DNA of 64,000 nucleotides from contig NZ_JAJTTF010000005.1 of assembly GCF_021341785.1 (NCBI RefSeq), positions 62,001 to 126,000 on the forward strand. The letters are read 5' to 3'. The DNA comes from Microbacterium sp. Au-Mic1 (GTDB taxonomy: Bacteria; Actinomycetota; Actinomycetes; Actinomycetales; Microbacteriaceae). Shown here one piece after another: positions 35,413 through 42,760 of this stretch (position 1 is the stretch's first letter; each line of letters starts with the position of its first letter). The notes below the pieces were generated by a model. That model saw only the letters and a program-made list of their open reading frames with translations, was not told where the DNA came from and searched no databases. The translations under genes were made by a program, and so were the position numbers.

Positions 35413-35894
35413 CCGAGCACGACGTCGCCGAGCCGACCGTCTCCGATCTCGAGCACGAGGGCGACGTCGCGGCGGACTTCATCGAGGGTCTTCTCGACAT
35501 CGCCGACATCGACGGCGACCTGACTCTGGACGTGAAGCAGGGGCGGGCGTACGTCTCGGTCGAGGCGGAGGGCGACGGTCTGCGTCTGCTGTCGGCGCCT
35601 GACACCGTGCAGGCGCTGCAGGAGCTCACCAGGCTCGCGGTACAGAGCAGCACCGGGTCTTTCTCGCGCGTGATCCTCGACGTCGCCGGTTCCCGCGATG
35701 CACGTCGCACGCAGCTCGAGCGCCTGGTCGATTCGGCTGTGGCGAAGCTCGATGAGGGAGCCTCCCAGGCGTCGCTGCCCTCGATGTCCAGCTACGAGCG
35801 CAAGCTGGTGCACGACATCGTGGCGGAGCGGGGCCTGATCTCGGAGTCCTACGGCGACGGTCCGACCCGCCACACCGTGATCCGCCGGCACTGA
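35409..35894 (+). CDS. khpB: KhpB/Jag RNA-binding protein (KH and R3H)
   Basis: 161 residues. After an acidic start (AEPTVSDLEHEGDVAADF) comes a KH-type segment (GDLTLDVKQGRAYVSVEAEG, then DTVQALQELTRLA) and the R3H end MSSYERKLVHDIVAERGLIS. In Firmicutes this protein pairs with KhpA in RNA regulation and cell-wall growth; the location after yidC is conserved. The stop is followed at once by a parS site and the rsmG start. Confidence 0.92.
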   Translation: MTEHDVAEPTVSDLEHEGDVAADFIEGLLDIADIDGDLTLDVKQGRAYVSVEAEGDGLRLLSAPDTVQALQELTRLAVQSSTGSFSRVILDVAGSRDARRTQLERLVDSAVAKLDEGASQASLPSMSSYERKLVHDIVAERGLISESYGDGPTRHTVIRRH

Positions 35895-35910
35895 CGTTTC
35901 ACGTGAAACA
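35895..35910. promoter_or_regulatory. parS site 1 (touching the rsmG start)
   Basis: CGTTTCACGTGAAACA, one end base different from the consensus TGTTTCACGTGAAACA. Its final A is the first base of the rsmG start codon. Confidence 0.9.
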
Positions 35911-36551
35911 TGTCTGAACCCGTGTCGACCGAGCTCGAGACCGAGCCCGCGGCTGCAGAGGCTCTCTTCGGTGGCCGGATCGAACTGGCTCGCGCCTTCA
36001 CTGCGGCGCTCGCCGAGCAGGGGGCGGAGCGCGGCCTGATCGGCCCGCTCGAGGTGCCGCGACTGTGGACCCGGCACATCCTCAACAGTGCGATCGCCGC
36101 GCCACTGTTCCATGGCCGCGTCGCCGATGTCGGATCCGGCGCGGGATTGCCCGGCATCGTGCTCGCGATCGCGCGCCCCGATGTGCAGTTCACACTCATC
36201 GAACCGATGGAGCGCCGCGTCGCGTGGCTCGATGAGCAGGTCTCATCGCTGGGTCTGTCGAATGCGACCATCGTGCGCGGCCGGGCGGAAGAGGTCGGGC
36301 TCAGTGGGACCTTCGACATGGTCACCGCCCGTGCCGTCAGCGCGCTGCGGACGCTGCTTCCATGGACCGCGCCCCTCGCGCGCAGTGGGGGAGAGCTCGC
36401 GCTTCTCAAGGGCGTCAACGCCGAAAACGAGATCACCGCGGCGCAGAAGCAGATCCGGAAGTTCCTGCTCAGCGACGTGCGCGTCGAGATCCTCGGTGAG
36501 GGCGTCCTGGCCGAGACGACGCGCGTGCTGCGCGCGACTGTTCGCGGCTGA
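35910..36551 (+). CDS. rsmG: 16S rRNA (guanine-N7) methyltransferase RsmG
   Basis: 213 residues from the ATG at 35910. The SAM-binding motif is GRVADVGSGAGLPGIVLAIA, with the acidic loop FTLIEPMERRVAWLDE and a later GTFDMVTARAVSALRTLL. It methylates G527 of 16S rRNA (E. coli numbering). The parS site sits where a ribosome-binding site would be, so either translation couples with khpB or the ATG is a few codons downstream. ParB bound here would cover the 5' end of the gene. Confidence 0.95.
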   Translation: MSEPVSTELETEPAAAEALFGGRIELARAFTAALAEQGAERGLIGPLEVPRLWTRHILNSAIAAPLFHGRVADVGSGAGLPGIVLAIARPDVQFTLIEPMERRVAWLDEQVSSLGLSNATIVRGRAEEVGLSGTFDMVTARAVSALRTLLPWTAPLARSGGELALLKGVNAENEITAAQKQIRKFLLSDVRVEILGEGVLAETTRVLRATVRG

Positions 36552-36604
36552 CCCTCGCTCAGGCCGTTCCTCGCGGCCTTCTTCGTGAACGCGGCTCTGT
36601 ATCC

Positions 36605-36711
36605 GAAGCCCGGGCTGCGGGAGGTGAGGTCCACGAATCGGCGGGTTCCTTCCCGCTTCGCGGGCCCGCCCGATATTCGTGGACCCCACCTCCCTCCGCC
36701 CTCTCCTCCGC
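36605..36711. repeat. Hairpin repeat with variable self-complementary arms, copy 2
   Basis: Arms GGGAGGTGAGGTCCACGAAT (36619-36638) and ATTCGTGGACCCCACCTCCC (36675-36694) pair over 20 bp with one G-T position. The core at 36639-36674 is the same as copy 1 apart from one missing base. The left flank GCCCGGGCTGCGGG and right flank CCGCCCTCTCCTCCGC match the other copies. It starts about 50 bp after rsmG. Confidence 0.78.
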
Positions 36712-36769
36712 GTCAGATCCACTTCAGCTGCGCGTGATTGGCGGATTGATCCGTGAAGGACCATGGACA

Positions 36770-36785
36770 CGTTTCACGTGAAACG
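36770..36785. promoter_or_regulatory. parS site 2
   Basis: CGTTTCACGTGAAACG, both terminal bases differ from consensus, but the 14-bp inner palindrome is complete. Confidence 0.88.
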
Positions 36786-37148
36786 TCGCTGGCCGGACGG
36801 AGTGAATGCGAGGCGCCCGGGTTTGGTCTGGGAGAGACGGGTCCAGGTTGCACTCGCGCGGCGGAGCATGATCCCCTGGTCAGAGTGCGGATCGGGCCAC
36901 CAGCGGGTGTTTTGAACGATCAGGTCCAGGGATGCACCCAGAGGGTCGCACTCCGTGGTCTTCCGAGCAACAGGGGATCGGCACTGTGGCGGACTGCGCC
37001 GTGCGGTGATGGGGGAGGGTGCGCTGGGCGGGATTCCCCGATGCGCATGCAAGACGCCGTACAGCAGACGCAGTCCGCACCTCGCGCCGGATCTCCGCCC
37101 CAGGCCAGGACTTTTATGCCCGCGCAGGACTTCGGACTTGTCCAACGC

Positions 37149-37164
37149 CGTTTCACGTGAAACA
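37149..37164. promoter_or_regulatory. parS site 3
   Basis: CGTTTCACGTGAAACA in the gene-free region between rsmG and parA. Confidence 0.9.
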
Positions 37165-37339
37165 CCGCGTTTCGGTTTCCCCGCCTAGTAGCAGCCCTCA
37201 ATGAGGAGTGCGCAGGAGTGCGGGAGTCACCAATTGGGGGACGGACCCGCGCAGCCGGAAGCAACCTATCGATTCGTGACTGGCGCACTCCGAAGTCGGT
37301 GCGTGCGACGCATGATGAGTGCGCAGCCCGGGTGATGTT

Positions 37340-37450
37340 CCCTCGCAGGGCAGGGCGCAGGGTTGTGCGGATGAAGAATATTGGGAGGGGCCCGCGAAGC
37401 GGGAAGGAACCCACCGATTCTCCATCCGCACAACCCGGAGCCCGGGCCCG
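37340..37450. repeat. Hairpin repeat with variable self-complementary arms, copy 3 (reverse orientation)
   Basis: Reverse orientation relative to copies 1 and 2. Arms GGGTTGTGCGGATGAAGAAT (37360-37379) and ATTCTCCATCCGCACAACCC (37417-37436) pair over 20 bp with one G-T position. The core, read on the minus strand, is CGGTGGGTTCCTTCCCGC continuing as in copy 1. The right flank CCCGGAGCCCGGGC is the inverse of the left flank of copy 1. Confidence 0.78.
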
Positions 37451-37541
37451 CTACGAGCCGCGAGTGCGCAGCCGCCCATGGTTCCCGTATGAGGGGCTCG
37501 TGTTCTCAACGACTGAACCGTTGAAGGGTCACTCGGAGTGA

Positions 37542-37557
37542 GGTTTCACGTGAAACA
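37542..37557. promoter_or_regulatory. parS site 4
   Basis: GGTTTCACGTGAAACA, one end base different from consensus, about 100 bp before parA. Confidence 0.9.
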
Positions 37558-37653
37558 TCACTCGGATTCACCGATGGGAGCGGGGATTGTCGGTCACGCA
37601 AGTTAGAGTGGAGATTCCGTCGTTTCCCCGTCGGAGATCGTCGAAAGGAGTGG

Positions 37654-38580
37654 ATGTTTCACGTGAAACAGTCCTCAAGCACCTCGACTGCTGGATACGG
37701 CGTGGACACCCCCCTGGCCCGGGAACTCGCGGATCTGACCGCTCGCCGCAAGGCGCTGGAAGACGTCTCCGTCCGTTTCGACGGGCCGACCCGCGTCTTC
37801 ACGATCTCGAACCAGAAGGGCGGAGTCGGCAAGACCACGACCGCCGTCAACATCGCCGCGGCCATGGCTGATCTCGGGGCCAAAGTGCTCGTGATCGACC
37901 TGGATCCGCAGGGGAACGCGTCCACGGCGCTGGGTGTCCCGCATACGGCGGACCTGCAGAGCATCTATGACGTGCTGATCAGTGACGTTCCGCTCGCCGA
38001 TGTCGTGCGGGTCAGCCCCGAATCCCCGGATCTTCTCTGTGCTCCGAGCACGATCCATCTCGCCGGCGCTGAGATCGAGCTCGTCTCGCAAGTCGCACGC
38101 GAACACCGGCTGCGTACCGCGCTCAACGACTACCTCGCCGTACACCCCGCCAACGTCGTGATCATCGACTGCCCGCCGTCGCTGGGCCTGCTCACGATCA
38201 ACGCCTTCACTGCGGCGACTGAGGTCATGATCCCCATCCAGTGCGAGTACTACGCGCTGGAGGGTCTGAGCCAGCTTCTCGGCAACATCCGCATGATCCA
38301 GAAGCATCTGAATCCCGAGCTCACGATGTCGACCATCCTCTTGACGATGTTCGACGGGCGCACCCGACTCGCACAGCAGGTCGCGGAGGAGGTGCGGGGA
38401 CATTTCCCGCAGGAGGTGCTGGAGACGGTGATCCCGCGTTCGGTGCGTGTCTCCGAGGCACCGAGTTTCGGTCAGACGGTGATCGCCTATGACGGGCAGT
38501 CGGTGGGCGCGGTCGCCTACCGAGAAGCAGCAGTGGAGATCGCCCGTCGGGCGAGCGAAGAGAACGAGAAGGGGCACTGA
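37654..38580 (+). CDS. parA: Chromosome partitioning ATPase ParA
   Basis: 308 residues from the ATG at 37654, with GGAG 10 nt upstream. The deviant Walker A is QKGGVGKTTTAVNIAAAMAD, Walker A' VLVIDLDPQGNAST and Walker B VVIIDCPPSLG. This is a chromosomal Soj-type ParA that moves ParB-parS complexes on the nucleoid. The N-terminus MFHVKQ is read directly from a perfect parS site, so the segregation site lies inside the first codons. It overlaps parB by TGATG. Confidence 0.97.
   Translation: MFHVKQSSSTSTAGYGVDTPLARELADLTARRKALEDVSVRFDGPTRVFTISNQKGGVGKTTTAVNIAAAMADLGAKVLVIDLDPQGNASTALGVPHTADLQSIYDVLISDVPLADVVRVSPESPDLLCAPSTIHLAGAEIELVSQVAREHRLRTALNDYLAVHPANVVIIDCPPSLGLLTINAFTAATEVMIPIQCEYYALEGLSQLLGNIRMIQKHLNPELTMSTILLTMFDGRTRLAQQVAEEVRGHFPQEVLETVIPRSVRVSEAPSFGQTVIAYDGQSVGAVAYREAAVEIARRASEENEKGH
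37655..37670. promoter_or_regulatory. parS site 5, inside the parA coding start
   Basis: TGTTTCACGTGAAACA, exact consensus. It begins at the second base of the parA start codon and encodes FHVK. Confidence 0.95.
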
Positions 38581-39557
38581 TGGCCAAACGCACAGGACTC
38601 GGCCGGGGGATCGGTGCACTCATCCCCACTTCGGATGCCACGGAGCGGCCTGTCGACGTGTTCTTCCCCGGCGCACGCATCGAAGCAGACACTGAGGCCG
38701 TCCCCGCCACGCCGGCAGCCGAGCCGGCGGAGGATCTCATCGCGGTTCCCGGTGCCCGCCTGATCCGTGTGAATCCGCACGACATCGTTCCGAACCCGCG
38801 ACAGCCGCGTATCCACTTCAACGAGGATGATCTCGCGGAACTCGTGCACAGCGTGCGCGAGTTCGGGGTGCTGCAGCCCGTGGTCGTGCGCCAGAACGAC
38901 GAGGGCAAGTACGAGCTGATCATGGGCGAGCGGCGCACCCGTGCTGCCCGGGAGGCTGGACTGGACTCCATCCCCGCGATCCTGCGGGAGACGGCGGACG
39001 AGGACCTGCTTCGCGACGCGCTGCTGGAGAACCTGCACCGTTCGCAGCTGAACCCGCTGGAAGAGGCGTCTGCATATCAGCAGCTCCTCGAGGACTTCGG
39101 CATCACCCAGGAGGCGCTCGCGAATCGCATCGGACGGTCCCGGCCGCAGGTCAGCAACACGATCCGCCTCCTGAAACTGCCCGTTCCCGTGCAGCAGCGG
39201 GTGGCGGCGGGAGTGCTGTCAGCCGGGCATGCGAGGGCGATCCTTTCGCTCGACGATGCTGATCTCATGCAGCGCCTGGCGGACAAGATCGTGAACGAGG
39301 ATCTCTCGGTGCGCGCGACTGAGGAAGCGGCGAAGACCGTCGCCGCGGCAGGCACAGTCGCCAAGTCGGTGAAGCCGCAGGCCGGCGCGCGTCGGGCCTA
39401 CCTGGATGACGTGGCCGGCAAGCTCGGTGACCGACTGAACACCCGCGTGCAGATCGCTCTGGGAGCTCGGAAAGGCCAGGTCAAGATCGAATTCGCCTCG
39501 ATCCAGGATCTCAATCGGATCCTCTCGGAACTCGGGGAGCAGGGCTTCGGATCCTGA
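38580..39557 (+). CDS. parB: Chromosome partitioning protein ParB
   Basis: 325 residues. The CTP-binding N-domain shows HDIVPNPRQPRIHFNEDDLA and the GERRTRAAREAGL (GERR) motif. The central helix-turn-helix GITQEALANRIGRSRPQVSN binds parS. The C-terminal part (TRVQIALGARKGQVKIEFAS) is the dimerisation domain. It loads at parS, spreads and recruits SMC/ParA. The start overlaps the parA stop; a strong hairpin follows. Confidence 0.97.
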   Translation: MAKRTGLGRGIGALIPTSDATERPVDVFFPGARIEADTEAVPATPAAEPAEDLIAVPGARLIRVNPHDIVPNPRQPRIHFNEDDLAELVHSVREFGVLQPVVVRQNDEGKYELIMGERRTRAAREAGLDSIPAILRETADEDLLRDALLENLHRSQLNPLEEASAYQQLLEDFGITQEALANRIGRSRPQVSNTIRLLKLPVPVQQRVAAGVLSAGHARAILSLDDADLMQRLADKIVNEDLSVRATEEAAKTVAAAGTVAKSVKPQAGARRAYLDDVAGKLGDRLNTRVQIALGARKGQVKIEFASIQDLNRILSELGEQGFGS

Positions 39558-39588
39558 CGGACCGCACGAGCCGACCCGTCTGCTTCCG

Positions 39589-39634
39589 CGAAGGCCCGGA
39601 GACGATCTGCACATGCGGATCCTCCGGGCCTTCG
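39589..39634 (+). terminator. Terminator of parAB
   Basis: CGAAGGCCCGGAG (39589-39601) and CTCCGGGCCTTCG (39622-39634) are perfect 13-bp complements with a 20-nt loop, about 31 bp after parB. Confidence 0.7.
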
Positions 39635-39650
39635 TCGATCCTGTGCCGCG

Positions 39651-39656
39651 TAGGCT
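39651..39656 (+). promoter_or_regulatory. -10 hexamer of a leaderless promoter
   Basis: TAGGCT ends 6 nt before the GTG at 39663, just beyond the parAB terminator. Confidence 0.5.
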
Positions 39657-39662
39657 GGAGGG

Positions 39663-40001
39663 GTGAACGAATCCCCGACCCGTCGAGCCAGCCTCGAAGT
39701 GCTGCGCGCCGAAGCGGCGGACGAGCTTGCGGTCCTCGTACAGGAGCGCTTGCTCGGGGGAGAAGACCCGTGGGAGTTTATGGAAGAGCTCCCCAGCGTG
39801 GACGAGCTGGTCGTCTTCCTGCTGCGCGCTGATGAGATCGTGGAGAACGGGGGCATTCGCCCCGACGATGCTCGCAACTTCGAGCTCCTCCGCCGCATTG
39901 CTCTGGATTACTCGGAGCTCACTCCGGTCGTGTGGAGTCTGCTCGGCGACGGCCCGAAGTACCGTCGCTGGGATCTTCTCGCAGACGATGCGCGATCCTG
40001 A
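39663..40001 (+). CDS. Small acidic protein of unknown function next to parB
   Basis: 112 residues, GTG start after a TAGGCT -10. Acidic and helical (RAEAADELAVLVQERLLGGE, EELPSVDELVVFLLRADEIV, DDARNFELLRRIALDYSELT), ending in VWSLLGDGPKYRRWDLLADD. No known motif. It has the codon use of its neighbours and a parS site immediately after its stop, so it probably belongs to this locus; function is unknown. Confidence 0.75.
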   Translation: MNESPTRRASLEVLRAEAADELAVLVQERLLGGEDPWEFMEELPSVDELVVFLLRADEIVENGGIRPDDARNFELLRRIALDYSELTPVVWSLLGDGPKYRRWDLLADDARS

Positions 40002-40012
40002 GACCACTGGCG

Positions 40013-40028
40013 CGTTTCACGTGAAACA
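40013..40028. promoter_or_regulatory. parS site 6
   Basis: CGTTTCACGTGAAACA, in the short gap between two convergent small genes. Confidence 0.9.
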
Positions 40029-40097
40029 TCGGTCCCGTGCGGTGGTGTCGCCCCCCGCGACCTCACGTGTGCGCGACATCTGACCGAGAGTCTCGGG

Positions 40098-40535
40098 TCA
40101 GGGGTGCCCGTTGTTCCCGATGACGTCAGCGAGCTCCTGAACCCGGGCCGGATCCACGTCCCGGGCGAGCGCCACATAATGGTCCATGGTTGACGGTCGA
40201 TAGCGCACCGGCAACGTCTGGCCTGGCGCGAGTCGGGTGAGCTCGGTGATCGTGAGACCCTCGTCCGCGATTCCTCGGAAGGTGTGGCCATCGACGGTCG
40301 TCACGTCGAGCATCAGGACCACCCGCGGATTGTTGTTGACCTCGCGCCAGTCGACGAGCACACCGAGCGCAAGAGTCCCTGTGCGCAGCTCGGCGTTGCG
40401 TCGGCGCGCGTCCTTGTCGAGGAGCGGATTCGGGGCGACGCCGGGGAAGTCGGGTCCGACACCGAGCGATTCCCGACTCAGGTCGGGCCTGAGCTGCCCC
40501 ATCAGATCGTCGAGCCTCTTCCGTGAACCGAACAT
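40098..40535 (-). CDS. Conserved protein of unknown function with a DUF3592-like module
   Basis: 145 residues from the ATG at 40535, with GGGAGGGG about 8 nt upstream. A short charged N-terminus (FGSRKRLDDLMGQL) leads to the core TGTLALGVLVDWREVNNNPR, VVLMLDVTTVDGHTFRG, TITELTRLAPGQTLPVRYRP. This pattern resembles DUF3592-like proteins with a beta-sandwich module. No membrane span is obvious. The role is unknown; the site close to parS may only be positional. Confidence 0.75.
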   Translation of the reverse strand: MFGSRKRLDDLMGQLRPDLSRESLGVGPDFPGVAPNPLLDKDARRRNAELRTGTLALGVLVDWREVNNNPRVVLMLDVTTVDGHTFRGIADEGLTITELTRLAPGQTLPVRYRPSTMDHYVALARDVDPARVQELADVIGNNGHP

Positions 40536-40906
40536 CCACACCCCTCCCTCGCACGACACGCGTGAAACCGCTGGTTCCGTCTCACCGCGATTGTATGGTG
40601 CATCGGTTCCTCGGCGTCGCCGTTCTGGGCGCAACGAGCCCTGCCTCGGTGAGAGATCATCAGCGGTCCATCGTTCGAACACGAGCGCAAAGTGAACACC
40701 GGAGCCCTCACCTGCATGGGTGCCGCGCGACGTGTTCGACGTGAAACGACCCATTCACAACGTCGAGCGCGCGTGCGTCGGGCGGAGATGTTTCACGTGA
40801 AACTGTCGGCCGGGCAGAGTGCGCGGAACCGAACCACGGTGCTAAACGCGGCCGCACCGCGATGCATGAAGAGGGGAGGGGGGTGCGAGAGCAGGAGCAG
40901 AGCGTC
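40536..40906. other. Gene-free stretch with parS sites
   Basis: 371 bp. It holds parS 7 at 40789 and a degenerate parS-like TGTTCGACGTGAAACG at 40733-40748 with three mismatches. Short open frames here have no supported product. The ATG at 40862 belongs to the frame of the broken PASTA gene. Confidence 0.6.
40789..40804. promoter_or_regulatory. parS site 7
   Basis: TGTTTCACGTGAAACT, one end base different from consensus. Confidence 0.9.
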
Positions 40907-41213
40907 ATGCCGGACCTCGTCGGGACGTCCGCGCACATCGCGATCGAGCACGCCGCCGACAATCGGATTCTTCTCACGGGCGATGATCTGGGCGGAGCCA
41001 GTCTGCACGCCCGGACGTGGCCAGGCCCTACGGGTGACGGCACAAGACGTCGCACCCGGAACGGTCGTCGAATGCTGGTCCCGTGTCGTGGTGACCTATG
41101 CCGTCGAGGGTGGCACGCGCAGCGGTGCCGGAACCACGCCCGTCGACCCTCCGCCGGCACTGTCTCAGCACGCGGGACGGCAGTCCGTGGAGAGCGACCG
41201 GACCTCGTTCTGA
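40907..41213 (+). pseudogene. PASTA-domain protein, disrupted by a one-base frameshift
   Basis: The frame starting at the ATG at 40907 reads PDLVGTSAHIAIEHAADNRI, then LLTGDDLGGASLHARTWPG, which is the first half of a PASTA domain. It is not continued in frame. The next frame continues from about 41028 with LRVTAQDVAPGTVVECWSRV and VVTYAVEGG, the second half of a PASTA repeat, ending at TGA 41211-41213. One extra C in GGCCC at 41024-41028 would explain the break. PASTA domains bind muropeptides or beta-lactams. Either a pseudogene, a programmed shift or a sequencing error; an upstream ATG at 40862 is also possible. Confidence 0.65.
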
Positions 41214-41233
41214 CCGAAACGGGCCAGGAACGA

Positions 41234-41267
41234 CGAAGCCCGCCCTCCTGGAGGAGAGCGGGCTTCG
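41234..41267 (-). terminator. Terminator of trxA
   Basis: CGAAGCCCGC (41234-41243) pairs with GCGGGCTTCG (41258-41267), perfect 10-bp stem, 15 bp after the trxA stop on the minus strand. Confidence 0.65.
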
Positions 41268-41282
41268 AGGCTGTGTGGCGGA

Positions 41283-41606
41283 TCAGCCGAGGAAGGCGGC
41301 CAGATCCTGCTCGAGCGCGAACTTCGGCTTGGCGCCGATGATCGTGGTCTTGACCTCGCCACCCTGGAAGACCTTCATCGCCGGGATCGACGTGATCTGG
41401 TACTTCATGGCGAGATCGGGGTTCTCGTCCACGTTGAGCTTGAGGATGGTGAGCTTGTCGCCGTTCTCGGCCTGGATCTGGTCCAGGACGGGCGCGACCA
41501 TACGACACGGACCGCACCACTCGGCCCAGAAGTCGACCAGAACGGCGCCATCGGCCTGAAGCACGTCCTGCTCCCAGGTCGCCTGGCTGGTTGCCTTGGC
41601 AGTCAT
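41283..41606 (-). CDS. trxA: Thioredoxin
   Basis: 107 residues, usual length. Active site WCGPC with C31 and C34 in LVDFWAEWCGPCRMVAPVLD; the cis-proline region is YQITSIPAMKVFQGGE. It reduces disulfides with electrons from TrxB, which is directly upstream, in the cytoplasm. Preceded by AAAGGAG. Confidence 0.97.
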   Translation of the reverse strand: MTAKATSQATWEQDVLQADGAVLVDFWAEWCGPCRMVAPVLDQIQAENGDKLTILKLNVDENPDLAMKYQITSIPAMKVFQGGEVKTTIIGAKPKFALEQDLAAFLG

Positions 41607-41677
41607 GATTCTCCTTTGTGAAAGCGTGAGACGCTCAGAGGCGTCAACAGTGAGAGGGGCTGAAGTGTTCCCGCGGC

Positions 41678-42631
41678 TCAGACGAGAGCCGGCTCGGCGG
41701 CGGTTCCGTCCGAGAGTGCGGCGAGGAAGTGCTCGACATCCAGCGCCGCGACGGTGCCGGACCCGGCTGCCGTGATCGCCTGACGGTAGGTCGGGTCGAT
41801 GACATCGCCGGCGGCGAAGACGCCCGGTACGGAGGTACGCGAGGTGCGGCCGTCGACCCAGATGGTGCCCTCGGCGGTGAGATCCAGCTTGCCGTGCACG
41901 AGGTGCGTGCGCGGGTCGTTGCCGATGGCGATGAACAAGCCGTCGACGGGGAGGTCGGTGGTGCTGCCGTCGACCGTGTTGCGCAGGCGCACGCCCGTGG
42001 TGGCGTCATCGCCGAGGACCTCCTCGACGGCGCTGTTCCAGATGAACTCGATCTTCTCGTTCGCGAAGGCGCGCTCCTGCATGATCTTGGAGGCGCGGAG
42101 CGAGTCCTTGCGGTGAATGATGTAGACCTTCGAGGCGAACTTCGTGAGGAAGGTCGCCTCCTCCATCGCCGAGTCGCCACCGCCGACGACCGCGATCGTG
42201 CGCTCGCGGAAGAAGAAGCCGTCGCAGGTCGCGCACCAGGAGACGCCGTGGCCGGAGAGTCGCTCCTCGCCGGGGATGCCGAGCGTGCGATAGGCGGATC
42301 CGGTCGCGTAGATGACCGACGCCGCCTCGAGCACGGTGCCGCTGCCGAGCGTGACCTTCTTGACCTCGCCGTCGAGCTCGAGCTCGGTGACGTCGTCGTA
42401 GAGGACCTCGGTGCCGAACCGCTCGGCCTGTTCCTGCATCTTGGCCATCAGGTCGGGACCCTGGATGCCCTCGGGGAAGCCGGGGAAGTTCTCCACTTCG
42501 GTGGTCTTCATCAGCTCGCCGCCGACCTCGACCGAGCTCGCCACGAGCACCGGGTTCAGGTTGGCCCGAGCCGCGTAGATCGCCGCGGTGAAACCCGCCG
42601 GTCCCGAACCGATGATGATGACCTGTCGCAT
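41678..42631 (-). CDS. trxB: Thioredoxin reductase
   Basis: 317 residues from the ATG at 42631 (MRQVIIIGSGPAGFTAAIYA); an upstream ATG adds only seven residues. FAD motif GSGPAG, the redox pair C133-C136 in SWCATCDGFFF, the NADPH motif GGGDSAMEEATFL and the closing GVFAAGDVIDPTYRQAITAA are intact. It passes electrons from NADPH to thioredoxin. It is 71 bp upstream of trxA in the same direction. Confidence 0.97.
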   Translation of the reverse strand: MRQVIIIGSGPAGFTAAIYAARANLNPVLVASSVEVGGELMKTTEVENFPGFPEGIQGPDLMAKMQEQAERFGTEVLYDDVTELELDGEVKKVTLGSGTVLEAASVIYATGSAYRTLGIPGEERLSGHGVSWCATCDGFFFRERTIAVVGGGDSAMEEATFLTKFASKVYIIHRKDSLRASKIMQERAFANEKIEFIWNSAVEEVLGDDATTGVRLRNTVDGSTTDLPVDGLFIAIGNDPRTHLVHGKLDLTAEGTIWVDGRTSRTSVPGVFAAGDVIDPTYRQAITAAGSGTVAALDVEHFLAALSDGTAAEPALV

Positions 42632-42760
42632 TGCTTCTCCTTGCTTTCGCACGCTTCAACACATGGTACCGGCGCGGCATTCCGCGGGCCTGGGCGTTGC
42701 CGCCGTTCTCTGGCAGTGCGCGACGCGAAAGGGAGGCTCCTGCTGCGCCCGGCGGGCGCG

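Larger units (their letters stand above)
36552..37653. other. Gene-free centromere-like region between rsmG and parA
   Basis: 1.1 kb with no convincing coding sequence on either strand: short frames lack ribosome sites and any family motif. It holds three parS sites (36770, 37149, 37542) and two copies of the hairpin repeat (36605, 37340), with a fourth parS at 37655 inside parA. GAGTGCG occurs several times (36886, 37205, 37213, 37319 approx.) without a clear period. Together with the sites at 35895, 40013 and 40789 it is the likely segregation centre. Confidence 0.6.

Noticed and set aside
36753..37414. Short open frames between rsmG and parA
   Set aside because: They cross parS sites and the hairpin repeat, have no ribosome site and no family motif, and two of them are on opposite strands over the same bases.
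40733..40748. An eighth parS site
   Set aside because: TGTTCGACGTGAAACG has three mismatches, two of them inside the palindrome, so it is a degenerate site at most.
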